64,000 bases of DNA from Panax quinquefolius (GCA_020205615.1 CM035170.1:14856980-14920979); one strand, 5' to 3'; positions 44,699 through 57,767 are shown, numbered from the stretch's first letter. Numbers and translations: made by a program. Notes: generated by a model not told the origin, from the letters alone.

Positions 44699-47694
44699 AG
44701 TTCCCAGAGGGCACAATAGATCTAGAAGGGGGGTTGAATAGATCCTTTTTATTTCAAATACTTTTCTCTTTTATTTTGTATTGCTATTACATTAGCGGAT
44801 GACAAACAAAAGAATCTTTTCAAGCACATCTAATAAGTAAAAGATCCCTTCATTGATATATTCATAATCAAACATACATTGTTCGTAGAGTTAGTTTGGT
44901 TGTAAGTAGTTAAAACATACACAAGCAGCTTATAGTACATAATGTAAAAGACACAAGGGTTTTAAGTGGTTCGAGACTCAAGCTCCTAATCCACTCTTCT
45001 ACGCTTTCAACTAGCGGTGATTTCCACTAAGGAAGGCGCGCACCTTAATCACTAAGATTCCTTCAGGCCCGTGACTTTTGGGACTTCGATTCACTAAGAA
45101 CTCTTCAAGGCCAAAGACCTTGGGACTCCTCTAGTTCCCTAGGAACTCTTCAAGCCCAAAGAAGGCTTGAACTTCGCTTAGTCCTCCTATTACAAGGACC
45201 CTTAGGCCCCGGCTTGATTTAGTCCTTCTTGACAAAGAACCCTCGAGCCCTCGCTTCGCTGAGTTGTTTGTTTGTTTGTTGGAGTTGGTCTTTGAGATGC
45301 TAAGATGTCTTCATGCTCTTAACATCTTCTATACTTAGCGACTTTGTGTGATCATCCTTGAAGTGCAGTTGAGTGTTGCATGATGCTCAAATTCTTCGCC
45401 ATTCAACCACTTCGATGATCCTTGATAACCGCTTTAAAGATCTTTCCTCTTGATACATGATGGTCGCATATGATAGGTTTCCAAGATGACCGTAAGTTCT
45501 TCTGCTAGTACTTAGAAACTTTCTCATGCTTGCCACCATGTTGACGTTCAGGATCTCTTCTTGATACTTGATGCCTTCTCATGATGGACTTGCTAAGATG
45601 ACTGTGAGCTCTTCTCTATTGTATTTAGAGTCTTCCCATGATGGACACCAAGATGACATGATGCTCTTCTTTCTCTCAGCATTTCAGAACACTCTTCTTG
45701 TAGTGGAACTCTCACTTCTACTTCTTCTTTTGCGTGTATCTGAGTGTTCTTGGTGGATCGTAGAGTGAGCCTTCGGACTCACTATTTCACATGGTTGGAA
45801 CAGTCCACCTTCTCTCTAAACTCGGCAACTTCAGTAACCCTCGATCTTTGAAGCTCTTCCTTATTTATACTCCTTCCCAATCCTTCCGTTGGAAAGTAGC
45901 CGTTGAAGGCTATTCAAATATCTTCACAGATCTCGAGTTGAGAGAGGTAGACTGCTGATGTGACATGTTATACTTTATCTGACATTATAGTCTACTGTTT
46001 CACCTACCCCATCAGAGTTGTCACTTTAATATCTTGGGCAGGTCGAAGACTTTATTTCCTCCTTCTGATTTCTCGATCAGAGGTTTTCCTTTTGCATCGA
46101 TGCTCTCAATAAGCTCTTGTCCAAATATTTCCCTTCAGATTGAACCGTTGCCAATGCTTTAGTCTTCAGCTATCCGAACTCTACGATTCTGATGCATGTC
46201 TTCGAGGACCTGGTCGTAGTGTCATGTTGAGTGTTGCTCATTGACTGGTAGAGTTAACACTACGATCTTGAAGAATGTTGATTGGATCTTCATTGTAAAA
46301 CACCTCTTCCTTCTATTGTGCAGTGCTTCAACACTTCGCTTTGCTTCGATTTGTTCTCGTAGACCGATGGCTTGACTCCTTTGATCCGCCCCATTGAATA
46401 GCAAGACACACTTGATTTGTGGGCGTCCCCATTTCGCTTTCTCCCGGTGATCTCCGTTCACTTATCATCAATGGATGACCCTACACTTAATCACTTTAGC
46501 CTTGTTCTTCGTGAGGTCGGGTATCTCTCGCACGCCCATCGCTTCTTTTTTGTTTGGCAAACACTACGATCCTGGTAGCTTCCAAGATCGTTGTCTTCAT
46601 CTTCTTGACACCATCGCACTTCTTGACTTTCCTTAGTCGATTCATCAAGTCTTCTTCTGATCTCCTTGTGGAAGACTTCATCTCGAATGACTTCACAACT
46701 CAATCTTGATGCTGATTGGGTTGGTGCTTAGATCTTCTGTTTAGCTTGCATGTCATTCGTTGAGTGCTCTCTGGTTCCCTTCAAGTGAGATGTATCTTTG
46801 CAGTGCCAACTAGAGGCTTTGTTCCTTTGGATATTCGGGAGTGCTCGTTAGTTGAGAATCGTGACTTGCTTTCACGATTACGCCATGCATCAGGAGCACT
46901 TACTGCTGAGGTCGTGAGTTACGCACTCTACGATTCAAATTTCTACCGCAGAACACTCACGATCCCAAGATCGATCTTAACACTCTACGGTTTCGCTCTT
47001 GTGCTTGTTGTCTTCATCCGATCTTGCTCGACTACGATCTCTCGCATGTAATCAATAGACTTCTACGAACTCGTGAGTGTAGTCTACGATCCTTGACCTG
47101 GCTTCGGCATCAGTAGACTCTACGATCTCAAGTGTAGTCTATGATCCTTGACTTGGCTTTGGCGGATGATCTATCGGCTCGTGGCGGTCTCTCTCACGAT
47201 TCGAACACGACTTCCTCGACCTAATCGATCCCGAGGAGGCTTTTCTCGATATACCACGATCCTTCATCGTTTGTCCTGGCAGTCTACGAACTCCGAGTTC
47301 TACTATCTTACAGACTACGATTCTTCCTCGATAGCTCTCGAGTTAACCTCGACTCTCCCGGCGGATTCACGATCTCTTAGGCAAGACTCGGCGATCGAAT
47401 GATGCTTCTATCTATTACATCAATAGATCAACCTAACATGCTTGATCTTTCTATGTTTATAGTCCTTGTAAATCATTTCTTTTTAAGGACTTTACAAAGT
47501 TGTTTTTTGCTTATGTAGGATCAACCTAACATTCTTGATCAATTCATTTTAAGTCCTTGTACATGTATTTCTCATTATCTATCGAGGACTTTATGACTTT
47601 TCTTAATGCAAGCATACTTGCATATTCATTCATATATATATCATAATCAAATCATATGTAAATAGGAATATCATTCATATGTTTATTCTCGACA
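44695..47694. mobile_element. Solo LTR 2, TACGAT family
   Basis: 3000 bp, TGTTAGTTCCCAGAGGG...TTCTCGACA, co-linear with solo LTR 1. The flanks are ATATA on both sides (44690-44694, 47695-47699), but these lie in (TA)n tracts, so the duplication is weak evidence. The CTACGATCTCTCG / TCTACGATCC array spans 46140-47400. ORFs in it are not shared with LTR 1. Confidence 0.78.
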
Positions 47695-47712
47695 ATATAT
47701 ATATATATATAT

Positions 47713-48835
47713 GGGAAATGATCCGGGAATCGTTAGCTATTAACATTTTGTTTCACTAACGCTCATCTAGCAGTCCAAAATTAGAGTTAATGGTTTGGGA
47801 TGAATGCTTGACCCGCTAGAGGGAGTAATGACCAATAATAAATATTAAAATCCTCTCTGCTTTGGCCAGCCGCCAGAGGAGTAGCGAGCGATCAAAACAT
47901 CGTCGCTTTTAACTAGTCGTTACTCCCTCTAGTGGCCAAGAGAGAGAATTTTAAAATATTAGGGAATTTGGCCCAGCCGCTAGAGAGAGTAGCGGTCAAC
48001 AACAAAAATTTGGCTTAATTACTAATTATCCTAATTATCCTCATACATACTACTTATGAATTAGTAAAATAAAATAATAAAAAATTATAAGGATAATTAT
48101 AAGGATAATCAGTAATTATCTTTATACTTATCCTTATACTTATTAACAGATTATCCTTATACATATTACTTATTAATCAGTAAAATAAAATAATAAAAAA
48201 TTATAAGGATAATCAGTAATTATCTTTATACTTATCCTTATACTTATTAACAAAATAAGTATGTATAAGAATAATTACTAATTATCGTCTTATGATTTTA
48301 ATTATAAATAAGAAATAGTGATTGAGTTTATATATTTGAGTAGTAATATAATATAAATTCAATCACTATTTCCTATTTATAATTAAAAATCATAAGACGA
48401 TAATTATTAATTATTCTTATACATACTTATTTTATTAATAAGTATAAGGATAATTACTGATTATACTTATAATTTTTAATTATTTTATTTTACTAATTAA
48501 TAAGTAGTATGTATGAGGATAATTAAGATGATCAGTAATTAAGCCAAATTTTTTTTGTTGGCCACTACTCCTTCTAGCGGCTGGGCCAAATTCCCTAACA
48601 TTTTAAAATCATCTCTGCTGGCCGCTAGAGGGAGTAGCGGCCTGTCAAAACGATGACGTTTTGACTGCCTGCTACTCCTCTAACTACCAAAGAGAGAGGA
48701 TTTTAATATTTATTGTTGGTCACTACTCTCTAGCTATCAAGCATTCATATCACCATTAACTCTAATTTTGACGACTAAATGAGCGTTAGTTGAAAACAAA
48801 GGCTAATAGCTAACGTATTTTCCTGATCATTTTCC
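47713..48835. mobile_element. 1.1-kb foldback element
   Basis: Starts GGGAAATGATCCGGGAATCG and ends with the complement (CTGATCATTTTCC), between (TA)n tracts. Inverted similarity continues through most of its length: GTTAGCTATTA / TAATAGCTAAC, CTAGAGGGAGTA blocks, and a nearly perfect hairpin at 48245-48435 (AGTGATTGA ... TCAATCACT). Loop near 48340. The left arm has an extra ~95-bp direct repeat (48080-48245). No coding content. Confidence 0.8.
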
Positions 48836-49473
48836 TATATATATATATATATATAACTCATTTTAGTTACCAATTCTATTACATATAGGATACCTTTAGT
48901 TAATTAATATTACCAAACAATTCTAACTCATATATTAGTTATTAAAATTTAGTTATCTAGCTTTTTAAAACTAAAATCATATCGACAACTCATTATTTAC
49001 AACAATTATATTCATAAAAATATAAGAAAATATTATGAGCATATAATAATTTATATAAAAATTTGTAATGTAAATTACTAAATTTATTAACGATTAAAAT
49101 TTTGTAAACCACTTTATTCATAAAGAAGACCTTGAGTTAATTAATTTTTGTATAAAAATCTTGTAAAGTTTAATCATTAATATATTTTGTAATTATATTA
49201 CGCTTTTAATATTAATTATTATTTTCTAATAATATTTTCTTATATTGTTAATATATAGTTATTTAGGAATAAAATTGTTGTAGAATAATAGGTTGCCATT
49301 ATGACTTTTAGTTTTAAGAATTAAATAAATTATAACCACTAATATTTAAGTCGTAATTATTTTTAACATTATTAATTAAAAATGTCTCCATATAAAATAA
49401 AATTGATAACTAAAGTTTAATCATTAATATATTTGATAATATTTAATACGCTTTTTTAAATATTAACTATTAT
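48836..49473. other. A/T-rich DNA
   Basis: No feature supported. Shares short stretches such as TTAAAACTAAAATCATATCG with 51090-51110. Confidence 0.4.
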
Positions 49474-49478
49474 GTTAT

Positions 49479-50902
49479 TGTTAGATATTGCATTTTCTTA
49501 TTTGATGATGATGATATAATGCATATTTGTGTCAAGTAAGTTTTGTAAAATCCTTAAATAAAATTGATGTGCAAAGACTTGGAGTAGAAGATCAAACTTG
49601 TTAGATTGATCTATCGTGCGAATATATAGATGATAGGAAATGAAATACTCGTAGAGTTGATTGAATGATCGTAAAGCTGCTATGAGCAATCGTAAAACTT
49701 ATTTGAAGATCGTGAAGTCAGACTACCTATCATAGAGCATTCAGTTTAAGATCGCAGAGTCCGCCAAAAAATCGTAAAGTTAAATCAAGATCGTAGAGTC
49801 TTCTCTAAGATCGTAAGGCAAAACGCAAATCGCAGAGTCTGCTTAAAGATCGTAAGGCATAATGAAGATAGTAAAGCAAGCAGATCGTAGAGTCAATCAA
49901 GTCGTAAACTCTACAATCTCCATGAACATGAAGCTCTATAATCAGTTATAGTCGTAGAGTATGTCAAGTTTGATATTGGGCGGACAATGAGAAGACTCGT
50001 GGAGAGAAGATTTCGAGATAGTTGTTGATCATCCTAAGTTTAAATTGAAGATCTGATCGAGTTGTGTCTAATAGCTAGTTTGGCAATGTGACAAGATCCA
50101 CATGATTGTTGCTACAACAGTTCGATGTGACGACGTCGGTGAAAGTAAGCCGACACATTCACCCTAAAAGTTAACATCAAAGATCTTCTAAGATCGAAAC
50201 ATTAAATACACAACGACGACTTTTTCCAATGTAAAAAATGGAGGTCATCTATAAAAGAGGCACGAATATGCAATCAAACAAGATGAATTAATCAGAACAT
50301 CGTCGAATTGATGCCCAAACTATAAGAACACTATACTCTACTTAAAAAGGAACAACTTGTTCTCGCTACTAAGTCCTTTAAAAGCTGAAAAGCTGAGCTT
50401 AACGCAACTTAGTAGCACCTTGAAATCACCTCATCTCTTGTGATTCGCTGGTTTTAGTGACCTATTGTTACCACGTCTAAGTGCCTTAAAGAGTTCTTAG
50501 TGGTCTTAGTGACCCTCATGTCTTAGTGACAATTGTTAAATCTAAGTGACTTGAAAGAATCTTAGTGATTCAATGTTGTAATAGATCTTAGTGATCTGAT
50601 CTTGGTGATCACCCCATCATCCTTAATGGATTCCCTGCTCAAGAAGTAGAAGAGTGGACCAGGTGTTATTTGTGTTCTAAACCACTTAAAAATATTTTGT
50701 CTCATTTACTTTTCTACATTTAGAATTTTACATTTATTTTTAATTGCATGTAACTTAATTTAGGTTTTTCAAACTAATATTCTATTGTGCAAAATTAAAT
50801 TAACTATAATCATTTAATCTAGTAATACTTCTTTAAAAAAAAGAGTTGTAAATGATCTATTCAACGCCCTTCTAGATTTCCAAATGCATTTGGGAAACAA
50901 TA
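49479..50902. mobile_element. Solo LTR 3, TACGAT family, inverted and short
   Basis: 1424 bp in opposite orientation to LTRs 1 and 2. It starts TGTTAGATATTGCATTT and ends TTTGGGAAACAATA, which aligns with the TGTTAGTTCCC start of LTR 2 (inverted), with the terminal CA changed to TA. Target duplication GTTAT is at 49474-49478 and 50903-50907. It holds an array of about a dozen GATCGTAGAGTC-like units at 49620-49940 and the inverted AAATCTAGAAGGGCGTTG block near 50855-50878. Confidence 0.75.
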
Positions 50903-50907
50903 GTTAT

Positions 50908-52071
50908 CACACTATTTTTTATATACGCTTAATATTTAGTTATTTTGAGTCCAAATTTGAGTAAAATAAAATCCCAGACATATTTTTAAAGTTAAATCTA
51001 TTGTACAACTAATTAATTAAAGGACATTTTATTAAAAATAAATAAATCTTGACTTATATATTACCAATTAAAATTTAATTACCTTTTAAAATTAAAATCA
51101 TGATCATAACTGATTATTTTACATCAATTTTATTTTTTATAGAATTTAGTTAGTTAATAATTATATAATAGAGTATGACTTAAACACTACGCTTAGGTTT
51201 TTAAGTTTTCACTCAACTTTGAACTCTAATTAAAAATGCATATATAAATACAGATGATTAATTATAAAAACTAAATATTACATTTTAAAACTATATAAAA
51301 ATTTAATAATAAATTAAAAATAACAAAAAAAATCATATTAGTAAAACTTTTTTTGTTCTCACCTCTCGGTATCCTGCGACCATTAGGTCCCGACTAGGAA
51401 TCGAAATTCGACAATTATATGTGATATGTAATCATTCATTTTTTTGGCAAAATTTGTAGTCATTCTAATAATAACAATAAATTAAATTAAAATTTAAAAA
51501 ATATATTTTATAACCTTAAATTTAGAGGGAAATTTATTTAGTATTGACGTTTGCAATTTTGTTGAATCAAAATATATGACTGAAACGAGTGGAAACCGGC
51601 AAGAGCCTTAACAGGCTTGGCAATTGGCATGCATGCAATACATTATTCCTGCTCACCCGCGAAGCCACATGCCCACATATAGCATTGCGGGTCAATTGAT
51701 CCCATTGAAAAAAATAATTATTTTATAATATAAGATAATTTTTAAAATTTTGAAATATTATATATAAATTGACTCCATTAAAATTTTATAAATTTTCTAT
51801 TATACGGGGTCAAATTGAAATTTTATAACTTTGTCAATTAAATTTTAACCAATCGATATGACTCATATCCTCTCAATATATGTATATCTCTCTAAAATAT
51901 TTTAAACTAAATAATAATCTAATTTGTATTATTTCTAAAAATAATTAATGAATTAATTACTTATGAACAATTGTGATTAAAAAAAATCTATTATGAGTCA
52001 ATATAGTGTATATATACCATATATTATTACTTATTATATTGTCATTGTAATATATATATACACACACATAT
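50908..52071. other. A/T-rich DNA
   Basis: No ORF with a motif. A GC-richer island at 51585-51700 has no coding signal. Ends in (TA)n(CA)n. Confidence 0.4.
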
Positions 52072-52651
52072 GGGCAAAGGGTCAAAAAAGCCCCTGATGT
52101 TTACCCTGATGTCCCACTTGCACCTTAAACTAATTTTTTTTCCCAAAAGTACCCTTAACGTTATATTTTTTGGGTCGTTCATGCTCTCCGCCATTAATGT
52201 AAGACAAACGGGGTTAAAATGTGATGACGTAAGGTGCTTAAATATAAAATATATTCTAAATAAAACAATATATATCATTTAATCAAAATAAAAATAATAA
52301 AATTCAAATTAAAAAAAAAGCATAACATATTTACATCATTTTATCAAAATAATAAAATTCAAATTATTTTGTGAACTAATCAAAACAATTAATTAAATAA
52401 AATAAGTTGTATAACATATTTACATCATTTAATCAAAATACTAAAATTCAAAACATAACATATTTACATCAAATACTAAAATACTAATTTAAAAAATACT
52501 AAAATATCAAATTAAAAAATACTAAAATTCAAATTATTTTGTTAATTAATCAAAACAATAAAAATTCAAATTATTTCATTAAAATACTAAAATTATACTA
52601 CTAAATACTAATTTAAATTTTTTTATATCAATTAGTATTTAGTATTTAAGT

Positions 52652-52837
52652 ATGAAAACTGAGGTTAGCGAATGGCTTAGTGTCAGGGATAGTGAAATAT
52701 GAAATTTAGAACAAGTAGAAAGTGGTATTTTACCTGTTCTGAAATTGAGTTATGATTATTTGCCACCTTACTTGAAACAATGTTTTGCTATTTGTTCAAT
52801 GTTTGAGAAAGATTATGAATATAATGATACATTTGCG
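52652..52837 (+). pseudogene. NBS-LRR (NB-ARC) gene fragment
   Basis: From an ATG at 52652 it reads EVSEWLSVRDSEI-stop-NLEQ, then [20 protein letters not shown] and [13 protein letters not shown]. This is the ARC2 region of a CC-NBS-LRR disease-resistance protein, with the LKLSYDxLPxxLKxCF and FxKDYE motifs. The TGA at 52700-52702 replaces the usual tryptophan; P is replaced by E in CSMFPKDYEY. The P-loop, kinase 2 and LRR parts are absent. It is bounded by transposon arm sequence on both sides. Confidence 0.8.
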
Positions 52838-53255
52838 ATCTATCAAATTAAAAAAAATACTAAATTTCAAATTATTTTGTTAATTAATTAAAACAACAAA
52901 ATTCAAATTACATCATTAAAATATTAAAATCATAATACTAAATACTAATTTAAAATTTTTATATCAATTAGTATTTAGTATTTTAATGATGTAATTTGAA
53001 TTTTTGTTGTTTTGATTAATTAACAAAATAATTTGAATTTTAGTATTTTTTTTAATTTGATTTATTTTTGTATTTTTGTATTTTTTAATTAGTATTTTAG
53101 TATTTTTTTAATTAGTATTTGATGTAAATATTTTATGTTTTGAATTTTAGTATTTTGATTAAATGATGTAAATATGTTATACAACTTATTTTATTTAATT
53201 AGTTGTTTTGATTAGTTAACAAAATAATTTGAATTTTATTATTTTGATTAAATGA

Positions 53256-54600
53256 CACTACAAAAAATGGGGCTTCAAAGAATAAACCTAATTTCGTTGC
53301 TAAAGGTGCCAAATTTCGTTCTTAAAAGGGTTTTGGCAGCGACTTTTTTATCGTTGTTCGTCTTTTCGTTCAAGAATGAGCGTTGCTAATTGTTCAAAAC
53401 GAACGTATTTTTTTTTTCGCTGCCAAAAGTAATACATTTTACAACGAAATTTGGCTTTCGTCTGAGACATCGATCCTTTAGCAACAAAATGTATTGTTAC
53501 GTAATAATTAAAATTTCGTTGCTAAAAACCCCACTTCGTTGCAAATGTCCGCTAATTGGCAAATCTAATGAACTCTTTTTTTTGCAACGACCATGCATTT
53601 TCATTGTAGTAAATTATGAAAATTGTTGCCTAAGCTTGCTTTCGTTGTGGAATGTAAATTTTTTAGCAACGATTTTCGTTGCTGATTATATTATTTGGCA
53701 ACGACATTATGCTTTGAATCAAAGAACGAAAATGTTTGTTGATTATTTTTAATAGCAACGAAAGTCGTCGATTAGCAACGACATTATATATTGTCGTTTC
53801 TTTATATGTGCAGCGAAAGTTGATATGATTTGCAACGATAAAAAATATTTCTTTTTATTTTAGTATTAGCAACAATATCCTCTCCGTTGTTATTAGGTTA
53901 ATTTTTCGTTGCCAAATACTATATTTTTAATGCCATCAGCAACAAAAATTTCTTGCTAAATGTATAAAAAATTGTTGCTATATTAAAACTTGTTCAATGC
54001 TTTGGTAACGAATTATATTGTTGCCAAATCAAAATTTGACATTCTTTTTGTGTACCTGGCTGGCTCAATGTCCTCATAACAAATAATGACAAAAATACAA
54101 AAAACTAAAATATTATTAACTTAATAAAATCATCCACTACATAATCATTCATTATTTTTACAATTAACCATCTAAAGCTACTACAGTTCTTCAATCAAAG
54201 TATATATCTACATATATAGAGAGAGTACACTTCATAATTTCGTCTCTTGTCTTCCGTAACGAACGCAAAGAAAAAAATTCATCATTTAAAAGATGCAATG
54301 CAAGATTAAGGAGGTAGCTATTTCATGATCATCATCAACATCAACATGTAAGTATCAAACTCCGCAATTATGCTTCAAAAAAGTTGTTTAACTATAATAA
54401 AATTTTACTCTAAATATTTGAGTGCTAAACTTTGAAATCTATTACTTTGACTCAACTCCAACTTACGGGAAAAAGGGGTGGGGAGAAAGCATTAAAATAG
54501 AAGTTATAAGGTTTTAGAATTTCTTGGGCTAGAATGAGTCTTTAGTTGTGCCTTCCAATTGTTCATAAGGGACATAAATGTTGAATATAGCAAAATCTCA
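53256..54600. mobile_element. CACTA-like non-autonomous insertion
   Basis: Begins CACTACAAAAAATGG, the CACTA terminal motif, and is followed to about 53990 by more than 20 short subterminal repeats TTCGTTGC / GCAACGA in both directions, as in CACTA elements. The interrupted host arm resumes near 54602 with GATGTAAATATG. AATGA occurs at both junctions. No clean right-hand TAGTG terminus is found; TTTTTGTGTACC near 54041 may be a decayed one, so the exact right end and the origin of 54060-54600 are uncertain. Confidence 0.55.
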
Positions 54601-54904
54601 TTAATGATGTAAATATGTTATGCTTTTTTTATTTTTTATTTTAGTATTTTTGTTTTGATTAAATGATATATATTATTTTATTTAGAATATATTTTATATT
54701 TAAGCCCGCCACGTCATCACATTTTAACTCCGCTTTGTCTTTTGTTAATGCGCGAGGGCACGGCGACCCAAAAAATGTAGCGTTAAGGGTACTTTTAGAG
54801 AAAAAAATTAGTTTAGGGTGCAAGTGAGACATCGGGGTAAACATCGCTTTTTTTTTACCCTTTGCCTATATATATATATATATATACTCGTGTGTGTGTG
54901 TGTG

Positions 54905-57711
54905 TGTAAGACCCCAATTTTATGAATACTGATTAATTTTTCTCGGAATATATTTTTGAATATTATGGTGTGGATTTGATATAATGTTATAGTTGTGGGT
55001 ATTATTTACAAATTTTGTAAAGTAAGCAAGTGGTTATATAATATTCGATTGGTCGGGAAATATTCGTTTTGACAGTGAATATTTGTACGACGGTACAATC
55101 ATTGGTGGACCCCACAACGGATGTATTGTCGTAGTTAGAAAAAGACAGAATTGTCTTTTTATAAAAATAACTGCGAAAGTTTTTCCATTAAACTATTGAA
55201 CTACCCGGTGGTAAAAGTACATTAATATGCGTGGTTGCATAGTAGCACACGGTATTGATTATTGATGCTTACGTGAGAAGTCACTCAGTTATACTCAATT
55301 ATTGTCACAATATCATCTGCATAATATTTATTATTATTAAATCAATAATTGAGACGACAAAGTTATTCATATTATTATTTGCAATATTGACAATGTCTAG
55401 AAGTTATATCAAGGAGATGTTTGGTCACCAAATTGTGCGCCAATAAGGAGAAATCCTTATCGGAAAGCCCCCTTCTTTCCTGGGAACGACCTGGTTGTTA
55501 AATATTGTGAATTATAATATTAATGATGAATAAGTTCGTGTTGATTAAAGATGAAATTGATAGTTCCATTGTGTTGGGATTATTAGTGTTAGTGAAAATC
55601 GACATTTATTTCGATAATAATTGATGTCTGGAGGTTATATTGACCAATCGGATAATTAATTGGATAAATGAGCAATTAATTGCTATTATTTCACATGCTT
55701 ATAACTATTTGTTCACATGTGTGTACTATTGATTCACATTCATGTACTATTAGGGGAGGTTGTGCAAGATTGATAATACTTGCATGACTAAATTAAAAAT
55801 GGAGGTATAGATGAAGGTACTATACTGTAATTAGTTTTTTCACATGATTATACTATTAAGTCACATGAATGAACTATTAATTCACATTATTTACTATTAG
55901 GGAGGTGGTGTAAGTTTGATAATACTTGCAGGACTAAATTAAAAATGAGAAAAAAGAGGAATGTATTAAACTGTAATATTTCGAGCCCCAAAACGTGCAA
56001 TTATCGAAACTATATTTTCCTATAAATAGAAACTAATTCTTCTTTCATTCTCACCAATTCACTAAGTCTCACAAGAACAATTATTATAGAGAGAAATTAT
56101 AGAGAGAAAGAAGAAGAGAAGTATGCTACCTCACTATTCCAGTATCCAGTTTCTTCTAAGGTAAGGGGTATTATTTCTTTCGTACTCATGAAGAGAGTTA
56201 TTTCTTTCAATACTCGTAAGGGTTGTTATTTCATTCTTTATTATTATGTTGGAATAACATGTCTATGCGAAGTACCGCATATATGGTGAAAGTCTTCTGT
56301 TATTCCATTCTTTATTATTATGTTGAAATAACATGTCTGTGCGGTCTATCGCATGCCTAGTGAATTCTGTTGTTATTCCATTCTTTATTATACTGTTGGA
56401 ATATCCCGTCTGTGCAGATTACGCATGACCTTATTCCATTCTTTATTATTCTGTTGGAATATCCTGTCTGTGCGGATTACGCATGACCTGGTTCCATTCT
56501 TTATTATTCTGTTGGAATAACCTGTCTATGTGGATTACCGCATGCATGGTGAATGATCCTTCGTATTCATTCCTTATTAAATTATGGAAATGATATGTCT
56601 ACGTGGATTACCGCATGGCGGGCAAAAATCCATTTGCAGTTTCATATATTCTATTATACTCAGTTGGTTAAAGTTTTGGCTTCTATACTCCATGAAATTA
56701 GTGGAACATCCTTGATATTTGCGATTCATCCAGTATCATTTCATGGAAATATTCTTCTGAACATTCTTGAATTTTACTCCATAAAACAGTATCATGTTGA
56801 CAATTTGGATGTTATTGATTTCTGGATAAATTAAATTATAAATCTTTAAAAATTTATCCTTGAACTTGTTTTATTGAATTCTTATATCATTGTTATCATC
56901 CTCATGTTTATAATATGTTGAAAGTCATATGTGCCTGTAGTGCATAGATGGACTTGGTATGATTATGACTAGGGATTATACGGTATAATTATGACCGTAA
57001 TATTACAAATGATGTGGTAAAAGTAATCATTGGCCGTAGTGCATTGATGGACAGTTGTTGGCATGATCATGACCATTGATGAATACACGAATATCCTTGG
57101 CCCGTAGTGCATGGATAATTTGTGGTCGTGATACTAAAGAATATCCTTGGCCGTAGTTCAAGGGTGATTCGATGATGTGGAATATTTATTAAGTTTGAGT
57201 CTCAAATGATAAAAGTGATGAAAAACTTTTAAATCATAGAAGATAGTAGATTTTATTCTCTACTTGAATCTTCTAATGGATTGCTTGTTCATATGCGAGC
57301 TAAACTAGATGTTTGTTATATTTTATCGCTTTAACACTCATTGAAGGCTAACGATAAATTATTCGCATTATCTTAGTCATAATAATTTTTCTTGGGCTAG
57401 TTGAGCTCACCCTTTCTTTCATCGTTCTCTTCGTGAAATGAGAATATAGTCGGACGAGCCTGGGGAACCATTACTATCCGGATGGTTGTTTTAGTAGTCC
57501 TCACTATTCTATAAAATAGTGTGACAATAAATATAATGAAGACTCCATTGAGTGTGGATATTGTCTAGATGACAATATTCTTATTTAAACTCTTAGATTA
57601 TGTTTTGTCATATTTTACACAACGGTTGTATAATTAAGTTGTATTTGAATTTTGTACCATGTATTTGGCGACTCAAGATGGGAGAGGTATACCTATTTTG
57701 GGGGCGTCACA
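54905..57711 (+). mobile_element. Solo LTR of the ladder family, + orientation
   Basis: TGTAAGACCCCAATTTTATG to TTTTGGGGGCGTCACA, 2807 bp, flanked by GTGTG at 54900-54904 and 57712-57716 (left side within a GT repeat). It is the reverse complement of LTRs A-D: it has AAGCCCCCTTCTTTCCTGGG, a TATA box at 56021-56028, the 55-75-bp tandem array at 56220-56610 and the GGCCGTAGTGCAT repeats at 56930-57180. The GTGAATAGTA array is missing; 56663-56745 holds different sequence at that place. Confidence 0.85.
56021..56028 (+). promoter_or_regulatory. TATA box of the solo LTR
   Basis: TATAAATA in TTTTCCTATAAATAGAAAC, at the same place as in the minus-strand sisters. Confidence 0.6.
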
Positions 57712-57767
57712 GTGTGTGACCCGAAAGTATAAAAATATTTATTAAAATAAATTGACTCGGGGGCACT

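Larger units (their letters stand above)
52072..54866. mobile_element. TIR element carrying an NBS-LRR fragment
   Basis: The left end GGCAAAGGGTCAAAAAAGCC and the right end (complement GGCAAAGGGTAAAAAAAAAG) form TIRs. Inverted similarity runs about 550 bp inward (CCCTTAACGTTA, GATGTAAATATGTTAT and CAAATTATTTTGTTAA blocks). The cargo is an NB-ARC fragment at 52652-52837, followed by a partial copy of the left arm and a palindrome centred near 52955. The right arm is split by a CACTA-like insertion at 53256-54600. The same TIR family occurs at 27148. No transposase; flank duplication unclear because both sides are (TA)n. Confidence 0.72.

Noticed and set aside
46491..46703. Two overlapping minus-strand ORFs of 66-70 aa
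   Set aside because: Inside a solo LTR; not conserved in the sister LTR.
53390..53752. 120-aa ORF
   Set aside because: Translation of the TTCGTTGC subterminal repeats of the CACTA-like insertion.
56553..56834. 93-aa ORF across the odd segment of the solo LTR
   Set aside because: Joins repeat sequence and an unknown 80-bp piece; no recognisable domain.
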